NCBI GenBank assembly: GCA_965153455.1 | Contig: OZ234502.1 | Coordinates: 11,997,495-12,061,494, forward strand | Source of the DNA: Sphagnum compactum | Lineage: Eukaryota; Bryophyta; Sphagnopsida; Sphagnales | Length of the DNA stretch: 64,000 nt | Direction: 5' to 3' | In this document: positions 1 through 11,445 of the stretch, in pieces | How positions within the stretch are numbered: position 1 is the first letter of the stretch | Layout: each line of letters begins with the position of its first letter | The notes under the pieces: generated by a model | What the model was told of the DNA's origin: nothing | The model's database searches: none | The model's input: the letters and a program-made list of their open reading frames with translations, nothing else | Program-made: the position numbers and the translations under genes

Positions 1-2
1 TC

Positions 3-659
3 AAGACCGACAACTCACTTGTTGACGCGCGACTGTCCAAGATGGAGGCGGCCATCGAGAACATTGGGTCTCTCGCGGCTACTGGCAACCTTGTGGTCAA
101 CCAATTGATGGAATGCGAGGCAGTCGCGGCTGTCACAGCCAAGGCTGCTTCTACGAAGGAGCCCAAGTGGACCACAATGATGGCCAAAAACGTGCGCCAG
201 GTGGTCAGCCGGGCTATGGAGACCCTGGCCAACACGCCCAAAAAGGAGGAGCGCAAGCTCAACCTGCGCCTCACGGGCTTTGAGGCCAAGGAGGGCGAGA
301 CCGAGAAGGAGCTGGTGCAGCGGCTCAACATAGAACTGTTGCAAGGGCAAATGAGGTTGCATGCCAAGGTCGTTGCCGCCACGCGGTAATGGCTTGCGTC
401 CGTGTGAGCCTCCACCTCCAGTGCGGTGCTGCTCAAATTCGCAACAAGCGAAGACCGCCAGGCCGTGCAATGAGGGCGCAAAAGCCTGACGGGGACCGAG
501 CTAGGCCTAGACAAGGACCTCACGCCCATGCAACAGGCGCTCAAGTCGCAATAATGGCCGTTGTTCAAGGAGGCCAAGGCGGCAAGCAAGTGCACCTTCT
601 GGTGCGCAGCTGAGTTCTTCATCAACGGCACTCGGATTTGGCCACCCTCCTCTATCTAA
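3..659 (+). pseudogene. LINE ORF1 remnant (L1 ORF1-like nucleic-acid-binding protein)
   Basis: One frame runs from the window edge to about 659, broken by in-frame stops near 387, 405, 471, 552 and 657. The first part is charged and could form a coiled coil. Around 255-330 the stretch LNLRLTGFEAKEGETEKEL resembles the start of the RRM-like domain of L1 ORF1 proteins. Further on, LLKFATSEDRQAVQ and LTPMQQALKSQ are typical of the C-terminal part. In such elements ORF1p coats the element RNA and acts as a nucleic-acid chaperone. The true start lies before the window. At least four of the stops can be explained by one C-to-T change from CAA or CGA. Confidence 0.7.
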
Positions 660-686
660 GGCCACGGGGACCAGAGAGACCTATGC

Positions 687-1582
687 ATGGTATTATGGAA
701 CATGCACGGGGGTGGTGTAAATAAACTGGAAACAGGGGTGCAAATACTAGAGCTATTTCAGGATGCTGACCTTGTCTTATTAACCAAAACCTGGCACTTC
801 CTAGGCCAACATTTGCCACATTTTGAAGGGTTTGATTCACTTGCAGTAGCACACATCATGAAGCTGGGAAGAACAAAAGCGATAAAACATAAGGGGGGGT
901 TGTTGCTTACTTTCGCACCCACCTCAGCCCAAACCTGTCACTGTGGAAGGAAGGAAGCCACGATTCTTATATATGGCTACAAGTCAATAGGGGTGCCACC
1001 CCTGACTTGTTTGTCTGCGTGGTGTATGCTGCCCCTGTTAGCTTTAAACACGAGAGTGAATCCTTGTTCCAAAACCTGGCAGCAAATATTGTTGAAGTTC
1101 AAACTCTACGGAACATAGTACTATTGGGAGGGGATTTTAATGCGCATACTGCAGTTTTACCAAATACCATTGACACTAACGACCTTTGTGAACTGTTACA
1201 AGTGCCTAAGCTCGCTGAGACTTAGCAACCAAGTGTTGTGGCTAAACGACAGAACTGCGACGCTAGTCTTGGCGGCTGGGGCTACGAGCTCCTGGACCTA
1301 TGTTGTGACGTTGGGTTGCTCATCCTCAATGGCCGGACACCTGGCGACGAATCAGGAGAGTTCACTTGCTTGGCAAATGGGGGGCGTAGCACTGTCAATT
1401 ATATTGTTGGCTCACCTGCAATTTGGCAAGTTGCTACACACCTCGAGGTGATAACAGACGACATCCACTATTGCGCAATGGGGGGAGACTCTGACCACAG
1501 GCCGTTACACCTTCAGTTGAACATCGATTGTAGCTTTGTTGAGCCACAACATACAATTGTAACCAAAAAAATTCTTACCTAG
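687..1582 (+). pseudogene. LINE ORF2 endonuclease (APE/exonuclease-endonuclease-phosphatase fold) remnant
   Basis: Three frame-shifted blocks (687-1118, 1007-1225, 1238-1582) together cover an APE-like endonuclease. Visible motifs are VLWNMHGGG at the start, LLTKTWHF where the family has an E-T-W box (Glu replaced by Lys here), LLGGDFNAHT, and near the end STVNYIVGS followed by SDHRPL, the catalytic Ser-Asp-His box. In intact LINEs this domain nicks target DNA for target-primed reverse transcription. Two frame changes and stops near 1223 and 1580 make it non-functional. Confidence 0.85.
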
Positions 1583-1768
1583 GTTCAAATATGATAAATC
1601 AAAAGCTGAAGAGTATCAGCTTGCCCTAACAATGAGTCTTGGAAACCTATGGGTTGTTGACTCAATTGGGCATCTGGGGGCAGACAGGCTAGCTGACCTA
1701 CTGCAACAGTGCGTGGGTGCTGAGCAGAGTTTACTTTTGGCAACAAGCCTTCGGGAGGAAACTATAAA

Positions 1769-2065
1769 GTGAGACTTTGCCATAAGCCCTGGTTTCACGC
1801 TGACTACCGTATAGTGAAGCGTGAGCTGAGGCTATGGCTGAAAGCCAACCTTGAGTCGCACGTCGCTAAACATCAGGCAAGAAAACTTAAAAATTTATTA
1901 AAAAAGAAAAGAATTTTTTGGGAAACGACAAGAGTTCAACATATGTGTACGCTTGCCAAGGTGGATGCATTCTCGTTCTGGAAAAAGTACCGGCCAAGGG
2001 CACCCGTTGTGGACAAAATCAGTGCAGCTACGCTTTTGGAAGGCTTCCGCGGGCTAGTTGGCTAG
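1769..2065 (+). pseudogene. LINE ORF2 linker between endonuclease and reverse transcriptase
   Basis: This Lys/Arg-rich open stretch includes KPWFHADYRIVKRELR and FWKKYRPRAPVVDKIS. It sits where LINE ORF2 proteins have the basic linker between the endonuclease and the polymerase. It closes with a stop near 2063, and the frame resumes near 2167 with the finger region of the reverse transcriptase. It is assigned by position and composition only. Confidence 0.55.
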
Positions 2066-2166
2066 TCTCCGCCACCCATACGGCTGCAAATTGATCACTC
2101 GGCCTATGTGACGGAACCTCCACCTAGCCACACCCTAAACACAGATACACACCTGCTGAACTGCTT

Positions 2167-3711
2167 CAGGCGTCGAAAAAGCTAAAAAGGAATAAGGCTG
2201 CTGGTTTGGACGGTATGAAAACTGAGTTCATTTTGGATGCGGGAGAGCTGCTACACATGCCACTATTGACAGCGTTCAATTGCTTTCTGGCGGAAGGCTT
2301 TCCAGAAGCCCTTTTCATTAGGGTGGTCCACGCGCTTTTTAAAGGGGGCGATGCCTCCAAATTTGACAACTATAAGGGGATAACTGTTGGGCCTATCCTA
2401 GCAAAGCTGTTCGTTATGATTCTTGACAAAAGGCCGAGCGAATGGGTTGAACAACATGGGCTGCGTGCCAAAGGTCAAGTTGGGTTTCGTAAAGATTATC
2501 GCATTACAAACCAACTCTTCATACTGCGAACTCTGATAGAACAGAGCAAGGCAAAAAAGAAGCCACTCTATTGTTGCTTTGTGGACTTCAAAAAGGCGTT
2601 TAATAGTATGCCGCGTGAAGTGATGTGGGAGGTGTTGGCTAGCCTCGGGGTGGAGGGACGTTTCTTGCGATGCTTACAGGCGATGTATACCAAGGATACC
2701 ATACGCATCAACCACCCAAGCGAGGGTGTCACCTCCAGCTTCAAGTGCCAACAAGGTGTGAAGCAAGGTTGCCCTCTCAGCCCCCTACTATTTGGGCTAT
2801 ATTTGGATGCCCTGGAGGGGCGCTTAGACGGCAGAGAATGCGATGCACCGACCTTAGCACACGTGCACGTATGGATATTATTTTTTGCAGATGACCTTGC
2901 TCTAACGTCGGAGTCAGAGGTGGGACTACAACAACAGTTAGACGCGCTCCAATAGTTCTATGCTGAACGTGGACTTATAGTGAACGTGAAAAAAACAAAA
3001 GTCATGGTGTTCAACTTTGCTAACCCATGCAAAGAGTTTGTGTTTGAAGGTGATGCTATTGAACGTGTGCAGACCTTCAAATACTTGGGGATCCTGCTCG
3101 AGACCACCCCGAACTTGGACAGTGCAGTGGAACATCTAGCAGTTGCCAGTAGGCGCTCACTGTTCGCATTGAACCACCGTTGTGCAGAGCTATGTATTAT
3201 GGACGTCCAGTTACGTTGTGACCTCTTCAACATGTCGGTGCGTTCCACAGCAAGTTATGCCTATGAGGTTTGGGTGGACTCCAAGAAAATAAAAGCTATT
3301 GAAGTAGTGTACTGAGGGTTCCTCAAGTCCTTGCTCGGGGTGCAAAAAACAACTAGCACGTCCATCGTGCTGGCATAATTTGGCAAATTATTTTTTGAAC
3401 ACTTTGCATGGGGACAAGTGCTGTTGTACTATAACCGTGTGAGCATGGTCATTAAAAATCGCATTTTGGGAAAGGCATGGGAAGCCCAGCTCGCTATGCT
3501 TGCTGCGGGAAAAAAATGTTGGGCTAGATCCGTGAAAAAATGGCTACTCAAAAATCAGCCCCAAGAGTTGACAGGTTTTTTGCCTCCGGTTCAACTATCG
3601 TTGGAAACGGCGCCTAAGCTTGCAACGACCCGTGTGTTCCTGGCGAGGACTGCTCAACCGCCGCTGGGAACGGCTCTTGGGACAACACACATATACATCC
3701 GACCCGTCTAG
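2167..3711 (+). pseudogene. LINE reverse transcriptase remnant, copy 1
   Basis: The RT fold is easy to follow. The fingers contain SKFDNYKGITVGPILAKLF, motif A is CCFVDFKKAFNSM with the catalytic Asp, motif B is CQQGVKQGCPLSPLLFGLYL, and motif C is LFFADDLAL. A TAG at 2953 replaces a likely CAG. The same frame continues with the thumb block KTKVMVFNFANP and FKYLGILLETTPNLDS. Further in-frame stops lie at 3313 (TGA, where copy 2 has CGA) and near 3376 (TAA, where copy 2 has GAA). The enzyme would copy element RNA at a nicked chromosome, but this copy cannot encode it. Confidence 0.92.
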
Positions 3712-3782
3712 CATGGGTGAGAGGCTGTGCGAAGAACCAAGTACTTTGGTGTAATGCGCACAACGTACGGGTAGGAGTTTAG

Positions 3783-4341
3783 ATGGCTAAGCTAGCCGTG
3801 CTACAACTAGTGCAACCCGTTGGTGCTAGATCTACGACAGGAGGCCTGATCAACCACGAGGTTTGGGCCCCACCCCCTCCAGGTTTTCCCCACACAATAT
3901 TGAGTGTAAAAAGGGTGAAGGATAATATGTGGCTGACTTACATTGAAAATCTCTTTACCAACCGCGAGATCGGGACCAGCGTGGAGAGAAGATACTTGCA
4001 CTTTAAGGGTATGTTGTACGAGAGCAAAAATTACTTATGTGACATTAACTACGTTCAGCTATGGAAAGCTCTGGCCTAGTTTAGGTGTGATAACATGCAG
4101 CTTGAGGTAGTGCTAGTGTGTGGAAGGGCGTGCCATACGCAAAGAGGCTTTGTCGAAGCTGCGATTTGGGGAAGGTTGAGGATGAAGAACACTTGCTACT
4201 TGTTTGTCCAAATACATAGGAAGTTAAGGAACGTTTTTGTTCGGCCCTGCCCCTCACCCACACTAGCATTCTTGCTGCGCTCATGCAGACTATGAACATG
4301 ATCGCCCTGGCCAAATTTGTGGCATGCTACCGGTACTAGAG
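3783..4341 (+). pseudogene. LINE ORF2 C-terminal region with zinc-knuckle-like motif, copy 1
   Basis: Two frames (3783-4079, then about 4095-4300) match the better-preserved C-terminal block of copy 2. There the motif is C-x2-C-x9-H-x4-C (LCEGCDLGKVEDEKHLFLVC). In copy 1 a frameshift near 4130 splits this motif. CCHC-type motifs are common at the end of LINE ORF2 proteins and are thought to bind RNA. Confidence 0.65.
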
Positions 4342-4424
4342 GACAATCTGTTCTCTATGATCTACCTTTCGTCTAATGGACTTTCTGGTCCCAAACGGAC
4401 GTAAAATTATAAACAGTAAACAGA

Positions 4425-4464
4425 TTAGAATGTCTAAAAGATGAAAAGCCACAAGTACATTTTA
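4425..4464 (+). repeat. 3' tail segment shared by LINE copies 1 and 3
   Basis: After the AAACAG-type tail, copy 1 continues with about 40 bases that recur with only a few differences at 16759-16800, directly after copy 3. Copy 2 ends without it. It is either the true 3' end of a subfamily or flanking DNA carried along by 3' transduction or segmental duplication. Confidence 0.6.
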
Positions 4465-4483
4465 AGGTACAGGCGCTAAAAAA

Positions 4484-5860
4484 GCTACAAAGGAATAAGG
4501 TTGCTGGTTTGGAATGGTATGAAAACTGAGTTCATTTTGGATGCAGGGAGCTGCTACACATGCCACTATTGACAGCGTTCAATTGCTTTTTGGCGGAAGG
4601 CCTTCTAGAAGCCCTTTTCACTATGGTGGTCCACGCGCTCTTTAAAGGGGGCGATGCCTCCAAATTTGACAACTATAAGGGGATAACTGTTGGGCCTATC
4701 CTAGCAAAGCTGTTCGCTATGATCCTTGACAAAATGCTGAGGGAGTGGGCTGAACAACATGGGCTGCATGCCAAGGGTCAAGCTGGGTTTCGCAAAGATT
4801 ACCGCACTACTGACCAACTCTTCATACTGCGAACTCTGATAGAACAGAGCAAGGCGAAAAAGAAGCCATTCTATTGTTACTTTGTGGACTTCAAAAAGGC
4901 GTTCGATATTGTGCCGCGTGGTGTGCTGTGGGAGGTGTTGGTTAGCCTCCGGGTGGAGGGACGTTTTTTGCGATGCCTACAGGTGATGTATACCAAGGAT
5001 ACCATACGCATCAACCACCCAAGCGAGGGTGTCACCTCCAGCTTTAGGTGCCAACAAGGTGTGAAACAAGGTTGCCTTCTTAGCCTTTTACTGTTTGGGC
5101 TATATTTGGATGCCCTGGAGGGGCGCTTGGACGGCAGAGAATGCGATGCACCGACCTTAGCAGACGTGCACGTATGGTTGTTGTTTTTTGCAGATGACCT
5201 TGCTCTGACGTCGAAGTCAGAGGTGGGACTGTAGTAACAGTTAGACGCGCTCCAGTAGTTCTGTGCTGAATGTGGATTTACAATGAATGTGAAAAAAACA
5301 AAAGTCATGGTGTTCAACTTTGGTGACCCTTGGTAATTGTTTGTGTTTTAAGGTGATGTTATTGAGCGTGTGCAGACTTTCAAATACTTGGGGATCTTGC
5401 TCGAGACCACCCTGAGTTTGGACAGTGCAATGGAACATCTAGCAGCTGCCAGTACGCGCTCGCTATTCGCATTGAACCATTGTTGTGCGGAGTTACTTAT
5501 TATGGATGTCTAGTTATGCTGTGACCTCTTCAAGACGTTGGTGCGTTCCATAGCAAGCTATGCCTGTGAGGTTTGGGTGGACTCCAAGAAAATAGAGGCT
5601 ATTGAAGTAGTGTACCGAGGGTTCCTCAAGTCCTTGCTCAGGGTGCAAAAAACAACTAGCACGTCCATCGTGCTGGCAGAATTTGGCAAATTCCCCTTTG
5701 AACACTTTGCATGGGGATAAACGTTATTGTACTATAACCGTGTGAGCACGGTCACTAAAGACCGCATCTTGGGAAAGGCATGGGAAGCCCAGCTTGCTAT
5801 GCTTGCTGCGGGAAAAAAATGTTGGGCTAGATCCGTGAAAAAATGGCTACTCAAGAATCA
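4484..5860 (+). pseudogene. LINE reverse transcriptase remnant, copy 2
   Basis: The longest clear block, 4560-5234, carries motif A (YFVDFKKAFDIV), a motif B region degraded from PLSP to LLSL, and motif C (LFFADDLAL). A TAG at 5232 interrupts it, and a second stop follows near 5256. Further stops downstream lie at 5511 (TAG, copy 1 has CAG), near 5718 (TAA, copy 1 has CAA) and near 5866. Copies 1 and 2 are broken at largely different positions, so most lesions arose after they separated. Confidence 0.9.
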
Positions 5861-6068
5861 GCCTTAGGAGGTGGTAGGTTTTCTGCCTCTGGTTCAACCG
5901 TCAGAAACGACGCCTAAGCTTGCAACGACCCATGTGCTCCAGGGAAGGACTGCTCAACCACCGCTGGGAACGGCTCCTGGGACAACGCACATACATCCGA
6001 CCCGTCTAGCATGGGTGAGAGGCTGGGCGGAGAGCCAAGTACTTTGGTGCAATGCACACAACGTAAGG

Positions 6069-6658
6069 GTGGGAGTTCAGATGGCTAAGCTGGCTGCGTT
6101 ACAACTAGTGCAGCCGGTTAGTGCTAGATCTACGACAGGAGGCCCGATCAACTAGGAGGCTGGGGCCCCACCCCCTCTAGGTTTTCCCCACACAATATTG
6201 AGTGTAAAAAGGGTGAAGGATAATATGTGGCTGACTTACATTGAGAATCTTTTACCAACCGCGAGATCGGGACCGGTGTGCAGACAAGATACTTGTGCTT
6301 GAAGGGTATGTTGTACGAGAGCAAAAGCTACTTGTGTGACATCAACTGCGTTCAATTACGAAAAGCTATGGCACGGTTTCAGTGTGGTAACACGCAGCTT
6401 GAGGTAGTGCTAGGTGCGTGGAAGGGCATGCCATATGCAGAGAGGCTTTGTGAAGGCTGCGATTTGGGGAAAGTTGAGGATGAAAAGCACTTGTTTCTTG
6501 TTTGTCCAAATATACAGAAAGTTAGGGAACGCTTTTGTTCGACCCTGCCCCTCACCCACACTAGCATTCTTGTTGAGCTCATGCAGACTACGAACACGAT
6601 CGCCCTGGCCAAGTTTGTGGCATGCTGCCAGTACAAGAGGACAATGTGTCCTCCATGA
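6069..6658 (+). pseudogene. LINE ORF2 C-terminal region with intact C-x2-C-x9-H-x4-C motif, copy 2
   Basis: The block 6278-6658 gives an uninterrupted C-terminal segment containing LCEGCDLGKVEDEKHLFLVC. This is a zinc-knuckle-like motif in the position expected at the end of a LINE ORF2 protein. The preceding part (6080-6155) ends at a TAG where copy 1 reads on into HEV. The motif is the best-preserved of the three copies. Confidence 0.7.
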
Positions 6659-6742
6659 TCTACCTTTCGTTTAATGGACTTTCTAGTCCCAAACGGATGT
6701 AAAATTGTAAATAGTAAACAGTAAACAATCTGATTAAGATAT

Positions 6743-7362
6743 TAGTGTTATTGGATATCCATCATTTCTTTATTAATCGAATATCAATAGATTCGGATAT
6801 TAAAAATTTTAAAATTTGCTTGCCAAACTATCATGGTGCTAGTTTCTTTCTTTGGGGCAAAAAATCTCTCAAAGGTAACATTCTTTTTTTAAAGGGAATA
6901 TTTTGTTGCAAATAATTGTTTTCTAAAAAACATTCGCAAAAAATAGGTCATAAATTATTTTATAAAGAAAATAAGCCACAATAATTATTACTATTGATTA
7001 CAACTTTGAAGAGACCTCTGAAAATGTGTCTTCAAAACAATATAAAATTGTCTGAGGATTCTTGTCACCCTAGTTGCAATAGAAAATGAAAAAAAAGATA
7101 GATAGCTGTGAGCCTACAAACCTAACCTAATTAAAACTTAACCTACTTACTAATTACTAACCTTAATATCCAGCCCTAGATTTGGTGTTTAGATCACATA
7201 TCAACATCTTTATATTTGACATAATTTTTGGATATCAAAAAGCCGAATATCACAAACGAATGACATTGAGCACTTCGGATATCAGATTGGATATCTTTCC
7301 CAGTGACATTCATTGGACGTCATTTTTTATATCTGGAAAATCTAGATATCCGCCCAACACTG
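6743..7362. mobile_element. Possible hAT-like MITE with GATATC-rich interior
   Basis: The left edge reads TAGTGTTATTGGATATCC. The right edge, read on the other strand, is CAGTGTTGGGCGGATATC. CAGTGTT-type inverted ends are typical of hAT-derived miniature elements. GATATC or GGATAT recurs at least six times inside. The adjoining 8-base sequences do not form a convincing target duplication, so the exact ends are uncertain. No protein-coding remnant was seen. Confidence 0.35.
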
Positions 7363-9040
7363 ATTCATACCTAAAGAAACATTTCCAATAAGGTAAAAAA
7401 AATTGCACCTTGCAGCAGTGTAAATGGACAACACCTTATATAAGCAGCCAGTGGGCATTTCGAAAAGTGAAATGCCCACACCCTTTTCAAAATCCTGGTG
7501 TTACTTTTTAAAAAAATTCCCATGATACCCAGAAGATACTTGGCTGGGTGTCACAGTAAATAAAATAAAATAAAAATGATTTGTCAAATTTTACACTATG
7601 TAACGGCCTCAGCTCCACCTCATGCAGGCCCTTATTTTGGTAATGCCCATGGCGATGTAGGGCCTTATTTTGGTAATGCCCATGGTGATGGTGGTTGCCC
7701 TACACTTACTTGGAAAGAAAATAATTCCTTCATCAAGCTGAGTACATAATTAAAGCATTTGTAAATAACTCCTTGTGCCAACTGTGGCCGATGGGCCATG
7801 AGTACAAGAAACCATAAACTCCAGCCTGCCCGATGGACTGTCCAACCATGGAAGTGAAAATTCAGTGACAGGCCATAGTTGATGGTGGGTACTCACTCCG
7901 GTGAAGAAGTGCAAAACTAATTTGGACCAAAATGAAAGGTTCACTGAACCCTGAACATTCTACGCAACAGCTATTTGAAAGGATTAAGTACTGTAGTACA
8001 AGGGCAGCTTCAACACACATCTGTCAAATAATTAATTTAATTTGAAGACTCCAAGTTCTAAAGGAGAATATTCCTGAAGAAGATTCTTTATTTTTTGCTC
8101 ACAAAATTTTCCTCTTTGAAAAAATATTTTTTGAAAATTTCTACATTTTTACAAATAATTTAGTTAGTGTCAAGCTGTCAAGGTACCATGGTATTGATGT
8201 TTATGGTTCATGAGAATTAGTGTGGCCTGTGCTGTTGGCCCAAGTGTGAACTCGTCCTCAACTGATTTTTCCTTCCAAAACTTGGTTTTTTGGAATTTAT
8301 TTGAATTTTCAGCGGCAGAAATCATTCAAAAATCAATATCTCTCACATTTTGAATTCAAATCTTACCAAATAAATTCCATTAAATCCTGCTCATCAAGAT
8401 CTTTCCAATAACACCAAAGGCACATTCCAATCCCTCCGAAACTTTCAGCTATGATTTAATTTAATTTTTAGTGAAGAAATCATTCAATATTCAAGAACTT
8501 TGCACTGCAAGTCCAAATGTCATGGAACCCAAGCCCATGACAGGTTTCCAAAGACATCAAGAACACAATCTGAAGCATCCCAATTCGATCTCATAACTAC
8601 AAAACAAACTACCTTCCTTCATAGATAGACCAGTCTTCGAGGCTCTAGCATGTTTCTAAATTACATAAACTTGAAGTTGGATAGGCACTGGAGATTGGAT
8701 GCCACTAGTGAAATGCACCCAGAGCAATGGTGACTTTGGCAGGTGATGCTTGTGGGGTGAAGAAACACAAAGAGACATATGGGGAACCCACACCAGAGAA
8801 AATCTTAGGGGACAGGCTGTTGACAAAACCCCTTATTATGACGAAGCAGGCCGAGTGAGCGATTTTTTTGGGCGATTTTTGCCATTTTGTGAAAATTATT
8901 TTGAAAAATAATGTTCTGTCATAATTTTCATTTTTTATGAAAAGAAATCACCATAGATTGCCTCAATTGCCTACACACACAAAAGGGATTTTTCTATTTT
9001 CTGAAATATCACCAAATTTTACTGAATATTCTTTTTCTTT
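7363..9040. other. Intergenic DNA without recognised gene
   Basis: AT-rich sequence with no convincing coding block on either strand. It contains one short direct duplication (7630-7695). A weak inverted pair lies near 8290-8380 (TGGAATTTATTTG facing CAAATAAATTCCA). Nothing else is recognised. Confidence 0.6.
7630..7695 (+). repeat. 33-bp direct duplication
   Basis: The unit containing CTTATTTTGGTAATGCCCAT occurs twice in direct tandem with a 33-base period and one or two differences. Confidence 0.8.
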
Positions 9041-9054
9041 TTCTTTTTTCCCCA

Positions 9055-9125
9055 ATTTTGTGAGGTTGGTGAACTGGTAATCATCCACAAGAGAACTTAG
9101 CCAAATTTGGCTACAGGTCAGAGAG
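9055..9125 (-). repeat. Single dispersed unit of the TAGCCAAATTTGGCTA repeat family
   Basis: The perfect 16-base palindrome TAGCCAAATTTGGCTA lies at 9098-9113. Read on the minus strand, its flanks (TGACCTG before, and a TTGTGGATGAT block after) match the tandem units at 44697-44975. Degenerate relatives occur near 24050, 25750 and 25900. Confidence 0.7.
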
Positions 9126-10201
9126 GAAAGTAGATTATACCCTAAACCTTGCATTATACTAGCAACATAAAAGAACCTAATATGGTCTAAATGTGGCAAA
9201 TTCAATTTTTGTTCCCCCCAAAATATGGTGACTTTGGGCCTTCTTTTCCCAAAAAATCCTTTGAACAGGTCACAACCCTTTTGTTTTTGGTCACCAAGTG
9301 GCAAAACTCCACCACAAAAATAACCCTGGTCATTACATGTAGTTTTACCTCAATATTATTTTTTAATAGTTTGGTTCTCAGAAGGTATATTATGAGTAAT
9401 ATATTTTTGAGATTTACTTGAAGGAAAATACATAATGACATGGGAACAATTTATATCGTTTTAAGAACATGGTTAGGAGTTGAATGTTATATTTTCCCTG
9501 AAAATTACAATGCACACAACTATGCCAAACATGTCATTAAATCATAAGCCAATAAAGATTTTTACACTAAATTGTATTCTTCAGGACGAAAAGGATTCTT
9601 TACAAAACACCCCTGATTTTAATTCGCAGGCCCTAACATTTAAAGGAGTCTGACCTTGTAACTGTGTTTGTGTTAGGTATGCTACTGTGTTAGTGTTGGA
9701 ATTGGCATTATTTTAGTCATTCATAAAGCGTGAAAGCTCCACTAACCATAAATACCATACAACTACCATTTTAAATTTTGGCTTTAATCGGCCACATTTG
9801 CACTTAAATGATGGTCATCATCATACAAAAACCCGTGGATCAATAATACAAAAAAAGATTTAATTGAGATTTCCTTAAGTAAGACCTCATCAGTTGAAAT
9901 GAATTTATACCATGCACCATCAGCATGACAATAATCATCAATGATTTTCTCACCAACCTTGAACCAACAGATTTTTTAAAAATTACCTATGTAGATGTGT
10001 TGTTTTAAGAAAAACGGCATACAACTACAACCAACCAATGTGGTGTTGAGAATTGAGCATTTATTGGAGAGAGAGAGACTCTAGAGATCTCTTCGAATAT
10101 GGGATGTGAGTTAAGATGCCACTAAACTTAGCTGTTATGCTTTATTTCTTTATTTTGGAACTAATTGCCCCAACTGCAGCAACCTCTCATGAGTTCTATT
10201 G

Positions 10202-10235
<34 letters not shown>

Positions 10236-10790
10236 GCACACAAATATAGGTAGATGTTGAAACTTTCAGTTGCATAGATGAATGCTTACCAAATCCACCT
10301 AAACATGATTGCAAAAAAACACACCCAAAAAATATTCAATGTCCCAATTACAACAACTTCTGATATTGAAACAAATTTGCATAATTGACTCTTTCCAATG
10401 CACCTTCCAAAATACCAACCCTTGAAAAAAAAAAAATTAAACCTTCAAAATTAGAAAAACCAATATCTCAAATAAACAACTGTTCCCAAGTTCACTTGCA
10501 AAGTACCTATAGAGACAGAGAGATATAGGGACTGAAGGAAATATACTTGCAAAAGAAACAATTGCATAAGATAAATTGACTCTTTCAAATCCACCTTGAA
10601 AACAAAAATTAAAAAAAACAAAAAACCTACATGATTACACTATAAAAATGCAAATCCAAAAGAAGAAAGAAATCTAAAAAAGAAAAAGCAAATGAATTTC
10701 ATGTAGCCTACCTAATATGAATTTCATTTCCTTTGAAATTACAGAAATTTGTACACCAACAATTGAAGCAACACAATTAGTGTTTCTGCC
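9126..10790. other. Intergenic DNA without recognised gene
   Basis: AT-rich sequence with poly-A and poly-T runs and a GA microsatellite at 10204-10233 (about 14 GA units). No coding block, RNA gene or transposon end was recognised. Confidence 0.55.
10204..10233 (+). repeat. (GA)n microsatellite
   Basis: An uninterrupted run of AG/GA dinucleotides, about 30 bases. Confidence 0.95.
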
Positions 10791-10794
10791 GTAG

Positions 10795-11225
10795 ACGTCC
10801 ATGTCCGTCCTTTCTTGGCGTGCATGTCAAGCGCACCTGGCGCCGCGCTCCAACCAGTAACCACAGTACCCTAAAACGGCGCTTTCCATGCAGCTGGCGT
10901 CGCGCTCGACCCAGGAACCAAAGTACTCCTTTAAACGACATGTTGCATTGGCTCTTCACATTATGGGCATCTATGTCCGTCCTTTTTTTTCTTCGCATGC
11001 ATATGACAAGGCAAACGAGCAGGCGCTGTCGCCGCGCTCCACCCATAAATTACCAATTCGTTGTCCGTCCATCCGTCCGTCCGTCCTTCCTTGTTTCCTT
11101 CCTTCCTTCCTTCCTTCTTTCATTCATTCATTCATTCATTCACAGGCATATGACAAGCAGCTCAGGTCGCGGGCGCGCTCCACCGGCCATCAACCAAGTA
11201 CTCCTTCAACGGCCCTATTCATGAT
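10795..11225 (+). repeat. GC-rich imperfect repeat cluster with (TCCG)n, (TTCC)n and (ATTC)n microsatellites
   Basis: Three or more degenerate copies of a module recur. Each contains GTCCGTCC, then a CATATGACAAG or GCATGTCAAG block, then CGCGCTCCACC or CGCGCTCGACC, then CCAAGTACTCCTT-like sequence. The GTCCGTCC starts are near 10803, 10975 and 11063. The third is expanded by tetranucleotide runs at 11063-11142. Open frames here come only from the repeat composition. Confidence 0.65.
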
Positions 11226-11445
11226 GCATTCATCCTCTCTTGACATCGTGAGGCTAGAACCCATTCATCTCTCGTGAGCAGCTAGAAGTGTTTCACCAAA
11301 AGCTATATGAAGAGCATCGTCGAACCATTTGCAACAATACGCATGGTTACATCGTGGATGCTTGCGTCTTCAAGTATGGAGTAGTAGTAGTAGTTTCAAT
11401 GGTAGGTGATTCTACAAGCGAGATATTGATGTGTGCACTACGTTC

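Larger units (their letters stand above)
1..4464 (+). mobile_element. Non-LTR retrotransposon (LINE), copy 1, 5' end outside the window
   Basis: Protein remnants follow the LINE order: an ORF1 fragment, an APE-type endonuclease, a reverse transcriptase with the FADD box, and a C-terminal cysteine/histidine zinc motif. There are no long terminal repeats and no RNase H or integrase remnant. The reading frames carry many stops and several frameshifts, so the copy is dead. The 3' end runs through a short AAACAGTAAACAG tail and a further stretch of about 40 bases (4425-4464), which recurs at the 3' end of copy 3. Copy 2 begins about 6 bases later. The clade (L1-like or another APE-type group) cannot be fixed by eye. 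Confidence 0.9.
4470..6740 (+). mobile_element. Non-LTR retrotransposon, copy 2, 5'-truncated
   Basis: Homology to copy 1 starts abruptly at 4470, matching copy 1 from about 2168, so ORF1, the endonuclease and the first RT residues are missing. 5' truncation is the usual result of incomplete target-primed reverse transcription. It ends near 6720-6740 in an AAATAGTAAACAGTAAAC tail. It lies directly behind copy 1 in the same orientation. No target-site duplication could be recognised. Confidence 0.88.

Noticed and set aside
10820-11277. Overlapping Arg/Ser/His-rich frames
   Set aside because: Produced by GC-rich repeats and tetranucleotide runs; no conserved protein is recognisable.
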